From Owenia fusiformis (Eukaryota > Annelida > Polychaeta > Sabellida > Oweniidae), in NCBI GenBank assembly GCA_903813345.2, contig CAIIXF020000007.1:19949564-20013563 (forward strand): DNA of 64,000 bases, written 5' to 3'. Numbering within the stretch: position 1 is the first letter of the stretch; each line of letters begins with the position of its first letter. Below the pieces are notes generated by a model. It did not search any database. It was given only the letters and a program-made list of their open reading frames with translations, and had not been told where the DNA came from. A program made the position numbers and the translations under genes. This document shows, piece by piece, positions 10,901-25,900 of the stretch.

Positions 10901-13900
10901 GTGGTGGGGGTGTTTATTTGTTTCATTGATCACGAATGCGTTTCTTTATATCAATTGATCAAACTAGTTTCTTTAATCTGTACGTATTGTATTGCATGGT
11001 ACACGATGGAATCAGACAATACTATATATCTAAATTCAATTATTCGAAAATGATTAAAAAATTTGTTATTTGGAAATTGGTTGTCTCAATCATTCGAGAC
11101 ATTTGCAAAGTGAGAATGATTTGTGTCGAGATTTAAAAGATAGGCTTTCCAAGGTGATGATGAAAATCATTCGAACATTTTAAAGCACATTAAAAAGGTA
11201 CCAGGGATTTAAAGCTTGCATATAAAATCGAAACGCCAACCTATACGTATGACCAATCGCCCGTGCAAATGCATCGCTCAATTTCCGTTCAGATTTAGGT
11301 TGTGAAAAACATTGCAAGCTTAAAATCTCTGTTACCATAAAATGACGTTTTACGAGCATAAAATAGGCGTTTTGATATAGAATATTGACACAATTGTTTC
11401 ATATTTTTGGCGGGATTTTTGGCGTAGTGTTGAATTTACACCTTCCTACGCCCCTGCATATGTATACTCTTCAGGACAACAGAGAGTACAAAGGTACCAT
11501 TTAGAATCTCAGTAAACCATTTCAACTCCTAAAACAAACATGTATTTGGAATAATATTCACAGAAAACTAACAAGTAAGATACATAGAGCAAGCCACAAG
11601 CTTTAATAATTTAATTAAAGTGATCAGTAAAAACAATGTGAGTGTTAATGGATGTTACTAATTATATCATTCCTTTCCAATTGGGATGAAAATAATCTTC
11701 ATGTTTAACTGACTTTGCAAGAGGTGAGTTAGGTATAGGCCAGTCTTTGTAATATACAGTCTCTCCCCCTGTGAACCAGGCCAGCCACCACCCAAATGTC
11801 CCTACAGTCATTATGGTATGTGTCCCTAATGATGCCATAGCCAAGTCAACAGCCACTGAGTTGTTCTCTGCAAACACAAGTCTCTCATTGCCAGCTAGTT
11901 TGGCTTTACACCATACCATGTCATTAGAGTATACAATAAACTTGGCAGTTGGATATTTCTTTTTGAAGTATTCCATGCTATGGTTAATGTAACTCATTGG
12001 TGCAACCTTAAATCCATATTTTCCATAAAATTGCATATCTCCACGCCGAATGTGAATATTCACCATTGTGTCAGTTTTATTCAGTCCCAATTTTTTAAGA
12101 TTCATTCGTGCTGTTTGTAATATTTTCTCATGGAATTTCAAAGCGGATCTGAGCTTTGATTCCATGTGCTGGAAATATCTCCAAGTTTGGAAATAAGGTC
12201 TGATGGAGAGATTTTCCAAGTTAGCCTGTGTGAATGTTTTATCATACACGCAGCAGTATTTTTCCTTGACTTGTTTCTCACACTTTGAGGACATGCTTTT
12301 ATCTGGAAGTGTAATATTGAAAGTATCCATTAGAGTTGTGGCAGTTTTTGAAAATGTTGGCAAAATAGTACCATTTGTGATTCCAAATATTCCAGCAAAT
12401 TGGAAGATTCGATTACCAATTCCTAGACCTAGTGACACTACACAGATTTGTGGTTTAGTTTCATTGATAAACCTTCCCCTTGTCTCTCCATCTTTAGCAT
12501 TTGCTCCAATAGCAGGATTCTTAATTGTTTCAGATTGAGATTTTTCCAACCTAGATATCTTTTGTGTCAGCTCTGTGTATTTATTTGTGTTAAATGATCC
12601 TGTTTGTATTTTCTTTGTATTTTCTGTTAGGTTTATATATTCAGTAGAATCCTTAATGTTGATCCTTCGCTGTAGGCACATATCTTGATGTGTTGTGAGA
12701 AAGATATACATGAGTAAAATCATCCATTGTATGCCTACTAAAGACAAAATGATTTTATTGTTCTGGTATTGTCTTACGATTGACCACATTTTGAAATATT
12801 TGATTGTGGCATGTATAGATACAGAATAGAATGAACTGATGATGCTTACATCCAATTAAATGAGCAAAATGAAAACTTGCTTTTAAATTGATCAAGTACA
12901 TGTGCAGTGACAATTAAATTGATGCTAATGTTTGAAATTGGTTCATATAGTATGTCTCAATTATTTTGTTTTAAATTGGCCCCAAGCATATTGATACCAA
13001 ACCTGAATACAGGTGTCCATGTACATCATTATGTACATGCTTATTAAAACCTATTTACCGATATATCTCAATTTGTTATTTGCATAAATAATGCAAGGGT
13101 TTGCTTTGATATACAGTTGAGCAATTAAAATAATTTCATTCTATGTTTTCAATTAAGTAGAATCAAATTTTATGAATTATTTCGAGAACAAAAATGATGT
13201 ATTTAGCAAAAGAGGATGAATTTTTTTCCTGAGAAAAAGGATCACATTTTCATATCATAATTAGTTTTCACTAAGCTTGCAATTCACTTTACCAGTTTAT
13301 GCAGCTCCGCCCAAATATCATCTACTTTTTGGTTACTTCTTGCTTTAATATTAGGACAAGATACCATTTTGAGTGACAAGGCACACATTCATTGTCAAAG
13401 TCTTCATTAAGCAGTCATTTCTGGATGCAGAGTTCTACTACTTACAACAATCTCAATTTTGGTCAATGGTTATGAATTTTGTACAACAATGCATGGTAGC
13501 ATATTCCAGGAGCCACAGATAAAACCATGCTCTTACCTTTTGTTTATATTTTCCAGGGTAACTGTGTTGAAACCTGCTCCTCCTGATGCCCCTCTCAAGC
13601 CTGTGAGTTTATCAGGGGCCGCTGGGCCAAGGTTCGATGCTACTGGTAACGTCATCCCACACAGCATTCTGGGAACATTGGAGGATTATCGTACTGAAGG
13701 CATAAAAGCTGGAGATTTGACAGAGAGAGTAAGACATTTTTATTAATTTTTTGTTGTCATAAATTGTTTCTGAACTTGGGTTGAAAAATTGAAATTGCAT
13801 TCAACATTTGTGAATTCATTATATGATTGGAAATATGAAAACAAACATGAAATGGAATATTTGCAAATTCAGGTCAAATGGAAAATTTGCAAATTAAGGT

Positions 13901-16900
13901 CAGATGCCAACAAAAGAGGAGGCCAATATTTTTGTTTCATAGCACACTATAACAGAGTAAAAATGTGGAACTTACTTCAGGTAGAGCAATTCTAAATTGT
14001 AGACATTTCATCCCAAGGCCATGCCATGTACCCAGGTTTCAGTATATTTGTACTTTTCTTTCTAGGACTTGATTGTTCCTGGTGGCTTGAATGTTCAGGA
14101 GAGACCATCATCAGCCAAGTATGCCAAGAAGAAGAAAGTTCACCCAAAGTACCAGTCAACTGAGCAGAGTAATGCACTTGTTAACTGGCACAAAAAGATG
14201 ATTGATCGCAAGAAACAACAAGGATACATCTCAAGTGAGTTTTTATGTGAAATTACCTTGGAATGCATCTTGTCGTGTTGGATAGCTAACTTGCATATCT
14301 ATCGAGGGTACAAGAGATTGCAAGAGAGACAGTCATAGAAAAACAATCTAAATCACTGATGTTCGTACATGACTGTCTCTGTTGCAATCTCATGTACCCT
14401 CGATATAATTGTTTATTTACATTTATAAAAAACATGTACATGAATATGTATTATGAAAAAATGTCAGTCACAGGAACGTTATATTTATATTTCAGCCCTC
14501 CTCCAGAAAGCCCCAGAGCAGCTGGTCATGAACCAGGCAGACAATTATCGCAAGACACAGGAGACACGATACTTGATAGACCGATCTATTCCAGCAATGG
14601 ATTATGGGAAGGGCTGTAAGTAGATATATCAAATTAGAATAAATAATAAAACATGAATGTATATCAGGAAATAGTTTAATATGAATCAGTTGTCAACCTG
14701 GGTTCAAAATTATACTTAATGGAAAGAAAAAATGTCTGCCTCTGAGCTAATTAACATAAATCTATTTTTATGTCACCACCAAAAGTGGTGACATATTATT
14801 ATAGTCTCCAACTTTTTGTGGATGGTGTCTAGCAGTTGGCGTTCATTGTCTGTAACAAATGGCAGGTGGTGACATTTTGCATGTTAATGCCTTGAACCAC
14901 TTTTGCTAGCTTAATTTTTTTCGAAATGACCAACACTTTTTCATGAAAAATGATCTGTGAAGAATATTTATGCAAGTTGTAACATGTTCTTTAATCCTTA
15001 TGTATATATTGATTGAGAAGCAAAATAACTGCAGTTTGAACCTGGTTCATTAAATATTTTAGATCGTATCGGCAGTGAGTTCTGGAAACAGCAAGAGAGA
15101 ATTGGAGATGACATAACAGGGATGCAGTAAGTATAATCTCAAAAGTATATAAAACTCAAATTCTGTATTCGTTCTGAACTCTTTCCTGAGTTTGAATATT
15201 TAATTTAGTTAAAAGATGAGTACTGTATAACATGAAATATTGCCGTGGATATAAAGTTGCCGATTGCCGAATGTAAAACAGAAACGGCAACATAAAATTC
15301 GGAAATATAATTAAGTAATTGAAGATCGATCTTAGTGGGCGATAATATGGTAGTTGTCTAACGAGTGTCAACTTATTGTAATAGGGTAATTTTCTAACGA
15401 GTATTAAATTACTATACTTTAACAAAACTCATAAATAAAATACAATAGATTTGAAGTTTTTTTTAATAATAAAAATGTTGCAGTTAAATGCATACAGTAA
15501 AATGTCTATAAAATATTAAATGGATTGTCATGTTTAAAAGTTAAAATGTAAGAAGATATAATCGTATCCAAGTGCTTTGGAAATCCCAGTATTAAAAGTT
15601 TTAATCCCTGCATTAAAAGATTTTAATCTCGGTATTAATTCTGAGTCTATCAAACGCGGGAATTACTCAAACTATCACTCATAATCTATATCATTATGGA
15701 TGTCAGGTTTTCTGAGTCAATCAAATACCATGGAACCTGGTGATTAATTTACAGCATTTATAGACCAAAACATTGATTCATACATTTGTTCAATAATATA
15801 AATGTTTCGCATTTACATGAACTTTTTGCAAACAGGTGTAAAATCTTAATAATATCAAATGGATGATAACTATTATACTGTACTATTGTTTACAGTATGA
15901 CATTGACACAGACCGAGAGAGGGTACCCTGCTCCTGTAGACCACATTGATGTACCTCAGAGTATCAAGGAAGAGAAAGGTATTTTCAATTCAAGCTACTA
16001 ATCTACAGTTTAAGTCATAGCTCTCAGCACATTAACATGGTGAAAGAATGACTGCCACATTTTTAGAGCTATGTACAAGACTGTTATGACTCATACATGC
16101 TTGGATGATTTGCTATTTCATGTATGGTATCTGCAAACACATCTGCATTGGTGGTGAATACATAATGTTGATACATTGTTATGTCTATATGAGAGGTAAT
16201 TGATAAGTAATGGATGCTTTTCTTATCATGTGTAAAAAGGTTCCATTACTTATTGATCTCCCCTTTGTTGAATTGAACTCTTTGTTTACTTATTTGGATA
16301 GTCTTGCATCAAGTCCCTCTCTCCTTATTGTCCCTTCTACAGTAGTAGAAGGTGGGTATGTTATGGAGGGTATGGAGGGTTTGATAAAAGACTATATATT
16401 TTACATCATTCAGAATTTTAAGTTACGTTATTTATGATTAGATTTTTGTAATTTATTTAAAAACAATTAGTTTAGTATCCTTATTTAAGCACATTGTCAT
16501 TTATTTCTTTATGACACCAACTACAGACTGTATTACACTTTTTATTACATTTTATTTATTCTGTCTAATGAATAAGCAAAAATTATATTGCATTTATTTT
16601 ACGCATTTTGTTATGTTTGATTTGTGAATTGTATGTCAATGGTTACTTACTGGAATAACTAATAGTTTCAGTTATCATTTATTTTTGGGGGTTGTGTCCA
16701 AATTCTGACTGGGGGAGGATTCATTTCAACTATTCCAATTAATACTATTAAAACAATTTGAAGAGGAGCATGTAAAGCCAAAATAAAAAACTAACTACAT
16801 GTCTTTCCATGATTTGGACACAACCTCTTTATTGTTTTTTTTATAAATGTTTATTGTATGTTGTTTATTTATATGATGTTTTATTGTTGCCAGGAGAGAC

Positions 16901-19900
16901 GGATTATAAGAAAGGTATATCTGTGTGCTTGATTGAAACATTCATATTGTTTGAATTGCTGCCTTAAATGCAAGGGATTATGACATTTATTTGGTAGGGG
17001 GAGCTTGCCACAGAGTCCAAATGAGGGATTAGATAACATGGGAATAAAAAATGTGGAATGAAGTAATCAAGGAGTTAAAAAAGGAATCAGAAATTGTGAA
17101 CTTGGGTTGAGAATTAGATTGCAGGGGAATCATGAATTATAAATTGATGGTACAAGGGGAAAATGAAGAATTAATTTGCAAGGGGATAAAATGGGACTTG
17201 TCGGACTCATGTGGCAACTCCAGCCTCCTCAGGTCTAAAAACCACATATATGTTTCCAAGCATTTATGGTGTAATCTTGGTGTGCTGCTTTCTATTGTGC
17301 ATCTGTTTTTCTGTATAATATGACTTGAAACTCAAAAATTGCTTTTTATCAATTAGAAAGATTGTGTTTGACTTTTGTTGCTTAGTTTATATGCTTCTCT
17401 TCATTATATGCTTGTTACAGTATTTTCTATTAAAAATTACTAGACTCTGACAAATAATTGAAGGATGCTCTCTATATAGAATGTGATGTGTTTATTTGCC
17501 ATAGAATAATTCATAAGTACCACTTTAAAAGCTGTTGTTACATCTGTTCCTAATGTTATTCCTTACTCACATCAAAGTTCAACATTGGCTGACTTTGGAT
17601 ATCGTGAAAGTTACACTAGCGTACTCAGCAGCTTGTATGTGCTTTGCATGATGGGTAGTGCTGCACTATGTGCACTATATCCATGTAAATCTTTTGCTAG
17701 GTAAAATCTATTGTAGGAATCAAATTAGAAATACATTTTTGGAAACGAATCAAGTAAAATCAAATGAACTCCTAGTATGTGACCACTATAGTAACATACA
17801 TTTGTATTTTTAAAAAATCAGATAATGATCATCCCTTGCTCGTATGCTTTATTTTATTTATTGTTTGGATTAATACTGATGAGTTTTTGTATTCTAAACA
17901 GGTCAAAACACATACATTTCATTAGATAGGAATCACAAAACGTTCACCATTAATAACATCTTCAAATTTCTCACCCATATGTCTTATCTATAACATGGAA
18001 TAAAATCATACAATTGTGAATCGTGCTAATCCATACATTTAATAACACAGTGTGGTTTTGTTTTATAGGTTCATTTTGGCAGAGGCCCAAGACCCCCATC
18101 CACTACCCATGGCACAAGTCCCCATATCTACAAGACAGGACTAAGCAGTTGGCGCCCGTCATTAATGACCTTGACCCTCACAAGCCAGTAAGTTTTAATA
18201 TCATAGCTAGGTTATGTCATTAATTTTATCCCTACAAGCTTTGTTGTATCTGAAAAATCTTTGGAATTCCTCTTACTGAATGCTATTGTTCATGCATGCA
18301 GTTTGTACTTGTAACTTTTAACATGAAATTTAAGACTATCTAATATTGTTTGATTTAGGGTCTGGTTATATATGCCCTTTACATGTTAAATCACATGGGG
18401 GGGGGGCTCCTGAGGTTTAGTCCAGCTGAGACTAATATAAAAGTATGTTAGTCTGAGAACATTTTGAGACATAAATATTTTGACTGAAACTTTAATTTCA
18501 TAATTGTTTCCTCCAGGAATTGACCAACCTTGAGATAATAGGGACCTCCAACCCTTACCCTAAGACCCCCTCTAAGCAGCAGATAGAGGAAGATGGACCA
18601 ACCATCATCTCTGATGGAGGGATGACAGCATCTTTAGATGAAGAAGAGTTGAACTTGTGAGTATGCATTGGTTATTATGAATATGTAGTCTTTGGAGACA
18701 ACTACTGTACCCGGTACATATATTCTTAATGAAAAAGATCATGTTTGCCAGTTATTTGGATGGGGTATAAAACTTGAAATAAACTGTGATATACCTAAAG
18801 TTGATCCACCTCATAAAGTTTATATGAAATGACTTTCTGAGTGTGCAGGCTACTGCATATTTATTATACCACATTGTTATGCAACGTTTATATATATACA
18901 TGTGCTTCCAGGGATCCATTACGTAACCACCCTGATGTAATCCCAGCACCCATATTTGGCCCCTCTCTCCAATTTGCCCAACAAGCTGCACGTTGGACTG
19001 GTGACTCCCATAGTTTTGAGGGTAGAGTTGGACTTGAGGCCCGTGTGTCATTCGAGTGCTACTCAGGACAGCGTTGCACATCTTTTCTGGAGATCAAAAA
19101 TGATGGCACTACAAGTATTTATTTTGACTGGAAGGTAAGACATTTACAAATATCTAGCCATGCCTCCTACATTCCTATATTGTCTGATGCAGAGTTTTGA
19201 CTATTGATTTTGAACATTTATAACACATTTCAGACTCCAACTGTACTAAAATTCATTCTAGCTTTATTTGAATTGTGGAATAGTATAAACCTGACAATAT
19301 GTTATGATATAGATGCACATACTCTTTCAATTATGTGTTTTTTTTGTTTTTCAGAGATTACCTAAGACCAACCCATTTGACATTGTGAATGCCAGGGTTC
19401 AGCGTTTCTACTTTGACACAAGCAATGGTCAGTTGTTTTCATGATCAAGGAAATTTATCAAATGGCTAAATAATGTTTCATAAAGAATCACACTTTTCAA
19501 TGACTTCCAGCGTCTCATCCTCTTATTGTAACTTTAATATTTAGACTGCTTCACAAAGTTGCAATCCTTACATTGTCTGTTCTATGTTTAAGAATTTTTC
19601 AACATGTTATATTTTAGGTGTGATTCTCCCTGGTGATACAATGAAGTTCCCATTTGTTTTCAAATCCCCGAATTCTGGGGTTTTCACGGAGCAATGGCAA
19701 TTTGAGACAAAGCCTGTTGTATGTGGTGGTGCCGCCCTAATGGTTACCTTGAGAGGTGTGGCTCTACAGGAAGATAAATTCTATGAGCAGAGGAGGGAAC
19801 TTGAGGTATTATCATATTAGGGATAATAATTTATATGATAATTCTTTGAGCGTTGAAATAATCTTTTTGTTAAAAATTTTAAATTTCACAGAAATTGGAT

Positions 19901-22900
19901 ATTTTTTGCCGTCACCTTTGTAAATATGGAACATGAAACATTATACCTCATATAATTATTTTTATTTCATAATTATTTACTTTAAATATCCTGGACTTCT
20001 TTTATTATTGCTGTGTAAGTCTCCCTCTGTCACATTACATCATTAAATTGTATCATATATTGCACTTCCAGAAAGAGCTAGCACGAAAACAGGCTGAACA
20101 GATAATCCAGCAGATCCTCCATGACATTACAGATGGTATTAAGACACCTGATCGGGCGCTGTCTCCTATAGATGCCTACATTACAGATGAGGAGATATTC
20201 CAGCGGGAGAACACTGAGATGCACTACAACCACGAGGCTGTCAATGTCCTCAGAGAGCTATATAAGGAGTTCTTCCCAGAAGAGGAGCGTGAGTTCCGAG
20301 AATGGGATCTCTCCGTTCAGAACTTTAAGGAAGTAAGTATTGCACAAAATCTCATTTATTTGATATTTAATTTGTGTACATGTGTTTGCCTTTTATGTAA
20401 CCATCAAGAAGTTGTGAATTTTTATAGCCATCATGACCAGTATTTGGCATCACTGATTGGCCTTGCCATATGTTCTGTAGCAGGTGACTGGATATTAGTA
20501 ATTTCAACTTTGTCATTCAGGTTGTGACATTTTGCTGCTTTAATGCATTGTTGTAAAGTTACTTACCAGTATTATAGTGAAAGCTAATATCGAGAGTATT
20601 ACTTATTTAATTTTAACAAGTGTTGTGATTATTTTATGTAGTTAAGGAGAAGGATGTATAAAGCTAACAAGGTAGTTTTGTTTATAACATCTAACACCAA
20701 TTGTATTAGTCTTTCATAAGTAACTGCCACCTTTCTCTTCATTTAAAAATACATTGGTGGCTATTCAATACAGTCCAACACACATCCCTTAAATGCACAA
20801 AGCAACACAATGCTACAGGGGCCAATTATTATTGTTTTATTGGGGCTATGTGCTGGACTGTATATTTTTACACACTGTTAGCACACTTCTTGGATTTTAT
20901 GTCTATTTACTGGGTACCATTCTTAAATATGTTGGAGAAATTTTAAAAAGTTGATTATTTTATATAATTTATTTTATGGGTAAAATTATACTTTGGAACT
21001 ATAACTAATTGTCCATTTGCTTCAAAAATTGACAATTACTATTTACATTATTATTTCTTTTTTGTAATATTATCACATCTTTAGAAATGTTGGTCATTAT
21101 ATTCACTTGGCCATAATCTATATTCATCGGATAATGTCACAATTGGAATAAATGGTATATGCATGTCATACCATTTGATTATCATTATTGAGACTTAGTC
21201 TGAAATTTTGCATGTGTTTGATAATAATTCTGTTCTCTTTTTTACTTTTACACAATTCTCTTACATTGCACGCTTCTATTCTCAAATCCATCGAATGTTT
21301 ATGAAATTATGGGATATAAAAATGTATTGAGATGTTCTTTCAATAAGATTTATTATACATTTATATAAACCCACATGTAGAGGGATCTTATGAATTCATT
21401 TCAACAAGATTCAGTGAACCTTGATGACACCACACACAAATTGTCAACATGAATTGTCGACATATGTCTGTGCATAGTTTAAGCCCATTTGATCTCTTCT
21501 AGATGGTGATGGGAATGGATGAAGATGATGAAAGGAAGGAAGAATTCCTACAGAGGATGAACTTGGCTATGATTACTTTATCATTCCCTGCATTCAATGC
21601 AACACAACAGAAAATGTACTCTGTTGGGTAGGTACCCTTATGATCAGATCATAGTCACCATAACATGACGATTGCATTGTATATGGTTTTGAGACTGTTT
21701 TCTTATCTTAGTTTATGATGGGCCATTTAAATATTTTTAAATATTTTGAGCATCGCGATATTGTAACAAATACATGAAAGAAGTACATTTTGGTATTGTG
21801 TTTAAAATGTACAATGTACGATTTGGTTATACATGTTATATGCCCGTTATATGTTAAGTATGTGAGATGAACACAACAGTAATGTTGTAAATGTTTTGCA
21901 GGTACCAGTTGTTGAGTGAAGCTGTGGATGACATGGTGCAACAGAGTGTCATGCTAAGAAGTGTGATGGGTCTACCTGACAAAGAGGAGGATGAGTTGCC
22001 AACTGATCCAAGTATGTATACCAATGAACTCTTAGTATTTAACATTTCAATACAAATATAAAAGCCCAATTTTATGAGGAAATGCAATGATGAATATTTA
22101 ATTTGGCTTTCATTGTGAGAATTTGATGAAGAATCAAGAATGGGCAGTATTATCGACTATCTTCGAGTGACACGAATTGTTTTGATTTAGTATATTGTAT
22201 GCTTTTACATTTTGCTTACTAGTAACATTTTTCTTTTTTTCTCAAAATTCAAGAATGCACTTGAAATACATCAATCACCTTCATTTCCATAGTCCTGCCA
22301 AATCTTGAAACAATCAGAGCTCCTGATTTTGCCATCTCCCAATTTCTATTTAAATGGCCCTGATTTTCCTGATTTTCAAAAATGTTACCTGGTAGTTTGG
22401 TCGGCCTGTGAGTATATGGGTTAGATTGCTCATGTACTAAATGAATTGAGTGGTATACATTTATCAGGCATGTCTGGGCAGTATTCTATATTGCTTACTT
22501 ATTCTTTTAGTTGAAGTAGAAACTACTTTGGTAAATGATGAAGAAACCTCAGTAGAAGATGGTAAACTTTTGCATGAAGAAATAAATATTTAAACAATAA
22601 AACTGGAATAAGAATCCCAGGGTCTGTTGCTCAAAAATATTGCAAATTATGATTCTCAAAATTCAATCATAATATACAACAAATGCATTGTCATAGTTGC
22701 ATTGTGAAAGAGAAAGACAAAACATAATATAAGCATAACATTTTTGAGAAGCAGTGGGATACTTAAAATGCAAGGGAAATATAAGGGATATCATAACAGA
22801 TTGTCAGATTATTCCCAATATCATTAAGAATTGCATGAATCCAAATACCCCCTCCCATATATGGAGCATGCCCCTGGTAAAAGTGCATGGGTGTCTGTAA

Positions 22901-25900
22901 GTATCATTTAGTGAAATAATTGTTTTAAGCATCATATGTTAATTGCTTGCTACAAGTATACTGCAACCTAGAAAATTGAGCTATTTTACCAATATTTGGG
23001 ATTTTGCTTTTGTTCAATTAAGTATTCCAATTTTCTCAAATACAGCAATGAAATGTGTTTTGGACAATTTGAAGAAAAATCACATCAGACTAGATTATTG
23101 GATTGTAAGCCTATGTCAATTTAAATTGTCAGAGACACATTGTCAAGAATGGCCTGAGAATTTTTACAACAGTTCGGAACAATCTTGAAGTAACCTTTGG
23201 CAACAGGCTCATATATTTAATCCAGAGCATCCAGTGCATTAAGTAATTTTTGCAAATAATGTACTTATTCACATTCAGTTCTTTCTATCTTTTTATTATA
23301 ATATAGACAATAATGCGTCAAGCCTAGAAAACAGCATGAACAGTGACATCTGTAGTAGTAAGTTAGAACTACAAAGGTGGCATGTGAATATTTATTTATT
23401 TTTAGACTTTATTTATCAAAATAAATATTAAAAACAAATAAATAAGGTGAAGTGAACAACTAGAAAATATACATATAGGCAGACCAATATGTATAAAGTA
23501 GTGTCAAAAGTTACTGTATAGAATGATTATAGTTATTTCTTATCTTTTCTCGAAACATTAATGCATTTTGTTTTATTTGACTTTGGTGATGCATAGATGT
23601 TTCCAAACTCTTCTCTGATTGTATATCCAAATGTTTTCATTATTTTATGTGCTGACATTGTGTTTGTATATTCTCCATGTCTTTACATTATTTATCATCT
23701 CTTACTACATGTCTTCTGCATCTATATTAAAGGCTGTTAAAGATATAAGGTCATTGCTCAATGAATTGTGGTGCAAGTTAAGCATGAGGGTTGGTATAAG
23801 ACTTTGGATGAGCGCAGGAGCCTGAATTCAAGCATGCAAGAGTGCATTAAAACACCCACAATTCATTGAGTTATTTGCTTTAATTCTTTTCACACATAGC
23901 TAAAGAAACACTTTGCTATAAAGAATGAAATAGAACCCTAAAATTTTTTCAAGAGTCTTGCAAGATGAACATTTTGACCTCAATAAGCCTTTTCATCCAA
24001 CTGCCAACTTAATATTATGAATTTATGAAATTGATGAGAATAATCAATTTTTATTGATTCTTAAAATGACCATTCATCTGTTATAAAATATAGAATGCAT
24101 ATTATACTGTGTTCTAATTGGCTAGCTGCTATGTGTGATTTTTCAAACATTGGAGATATAGATGCACTTTTGTTGGTGAGGTGTATGTAATTAGTTGCTA
24201 GGTGAAAAAGACATATGTACATTAGCATTACATGTAGGCCTACATCAGTTCAATCTGTAATCATGAAAGCAGTTACCAAAATGATATATCTTGGTGTGTT
24301 ACAGGTTTATTTTTTGTATAATATTGGTTATCAGGACAATGTTTGTTTTCTTTTTTGCTATCAATCAGGAGGGAGAGAAGGGAAACAATGTAAGTCGCAA
24401 AATATTTAGTTATTTCACTGTATTGTCAGGTTGTATTATAAACCTCTGGTCAAAATTGAATAGCAGACCAGTTTTTATCCTTACTTTAAGGCCTTGTCAC
24501 CCCCTGCCTTACAAACCTATCTTCTACAAGTAGCAAAGAAGGGAAAGGGAAGTCTTTACTGTATGGTGTAAGACTAACCAGTTGTCAACTTATCCTATAC
24601 ATGCTGAATTAGCTGGTCTGTTGTTAAGGTAGTTTTGTATGATGACAAATTAAAATAAAATGATTCCTGATTGTAATCATTTGTTATATTCAGGTAAACG
24701 TAACCAATTTCACAAATGGTTCACATCTTTCAATTTTTTTGCAGAGAATGCATATTTGTGCAAATAGAGTTTACAAAAAGAAGACTCATCTATCTTGGAA
24801 AATTATTGAACATAATTTTAAAACATAACATCGAAGATGTAAACCATGTTTGTGTGGAGTGAGTTATGATTACCTGTAAATTAACATATGACTCCTGTGA
24901 GTATTGCCATCAAAATGATCATCATGCAGACATACATTAATTCACTGGTCAATGTTCAAAGCTTATGCCACACCCTGGGGATTGCAGCTTTATCAGTTTT
25001 AGCTGGTGGCAGTCATGCTTCGAATACAGTGCTAAAACCTGTTGTGATATAACCATGTCATATTTGAAATAAGTAAATACACCAATTTCAAACCATATAG
25101 AACAAGTTTAACCCTTTCACCGCCCTTGTTTCTATTAGCCTCCTCCTGTAGATCAACACCTGAACCAGGACGTACCTGTAAGTCACATAGGATTAATGTT
25201 AATGTTTAGCATAATGTTGTCAAATGTTATAAAGTCTTTAATGTATGGTTTATCAGTTATACACATATAAATAAGAAGCAGATTCACTTTATTTTTGAAT
25301 GTTGACCTGTTATGATTTTACATGTATTTCATTTGTATTAGCACTTGACATTTTTCGTCTCTTCTACTTTCTATCAGTATTATTGCTTTTAGTGAAAACA
25401 AGTTTTATAGGGTAAATGTTAATGTTTCGCATAATGTTGTCAGTTGTCATTATATTTCATTACAACATAACTACTTTTTAAAATTTATCTGTGTCATTTT
25501 ACAAGAACATTATTTTTTATTAATTGTATTTATTTTACATTCTTTCTAACATTCCAATCCTTTCCACTTTCTCTAGAACCTGTTATTATTTCTTTTTTAT
25601 AAACTTCATTTTCTAATTTCGAATTGGTATAGGTTTGGTTGAGTTTTGTCAGTCATTGACTTTTTACTTTTTTATTTGAATAAGGTTAAGCGCATGTAGT
25701 TATGCTTTCAACCATGCATCACTGATTTAAAACCCTGCACCAAAAATTGCATTCAAACAGCATTGAATGCACTGTTGACCTAACAAAAGTATGAGGTCAA
25801 CACTACATTCAAAGATCTTTCAGGCAATAGAGGTATCATGTCTACCTTTAGAGGTTCATCAATTTGAAATTGAGAAGAACCATCAGTTGAAATGTATTAA

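Noticed and set aside
13459-13556. Upstream part of the frame that covers MYCBPAP exon 4
   Set aside because: The acceptor TTTTCCAG ends at 13556 and phase demands the exon start at 13557; the earlier codons are intronic.
20333-20527. Continuation of the 159-codon frame past 20332
   Set aside because: The donor GAA|GTAAGT and the next in-phase exon at 21503 show this is intron read-through.
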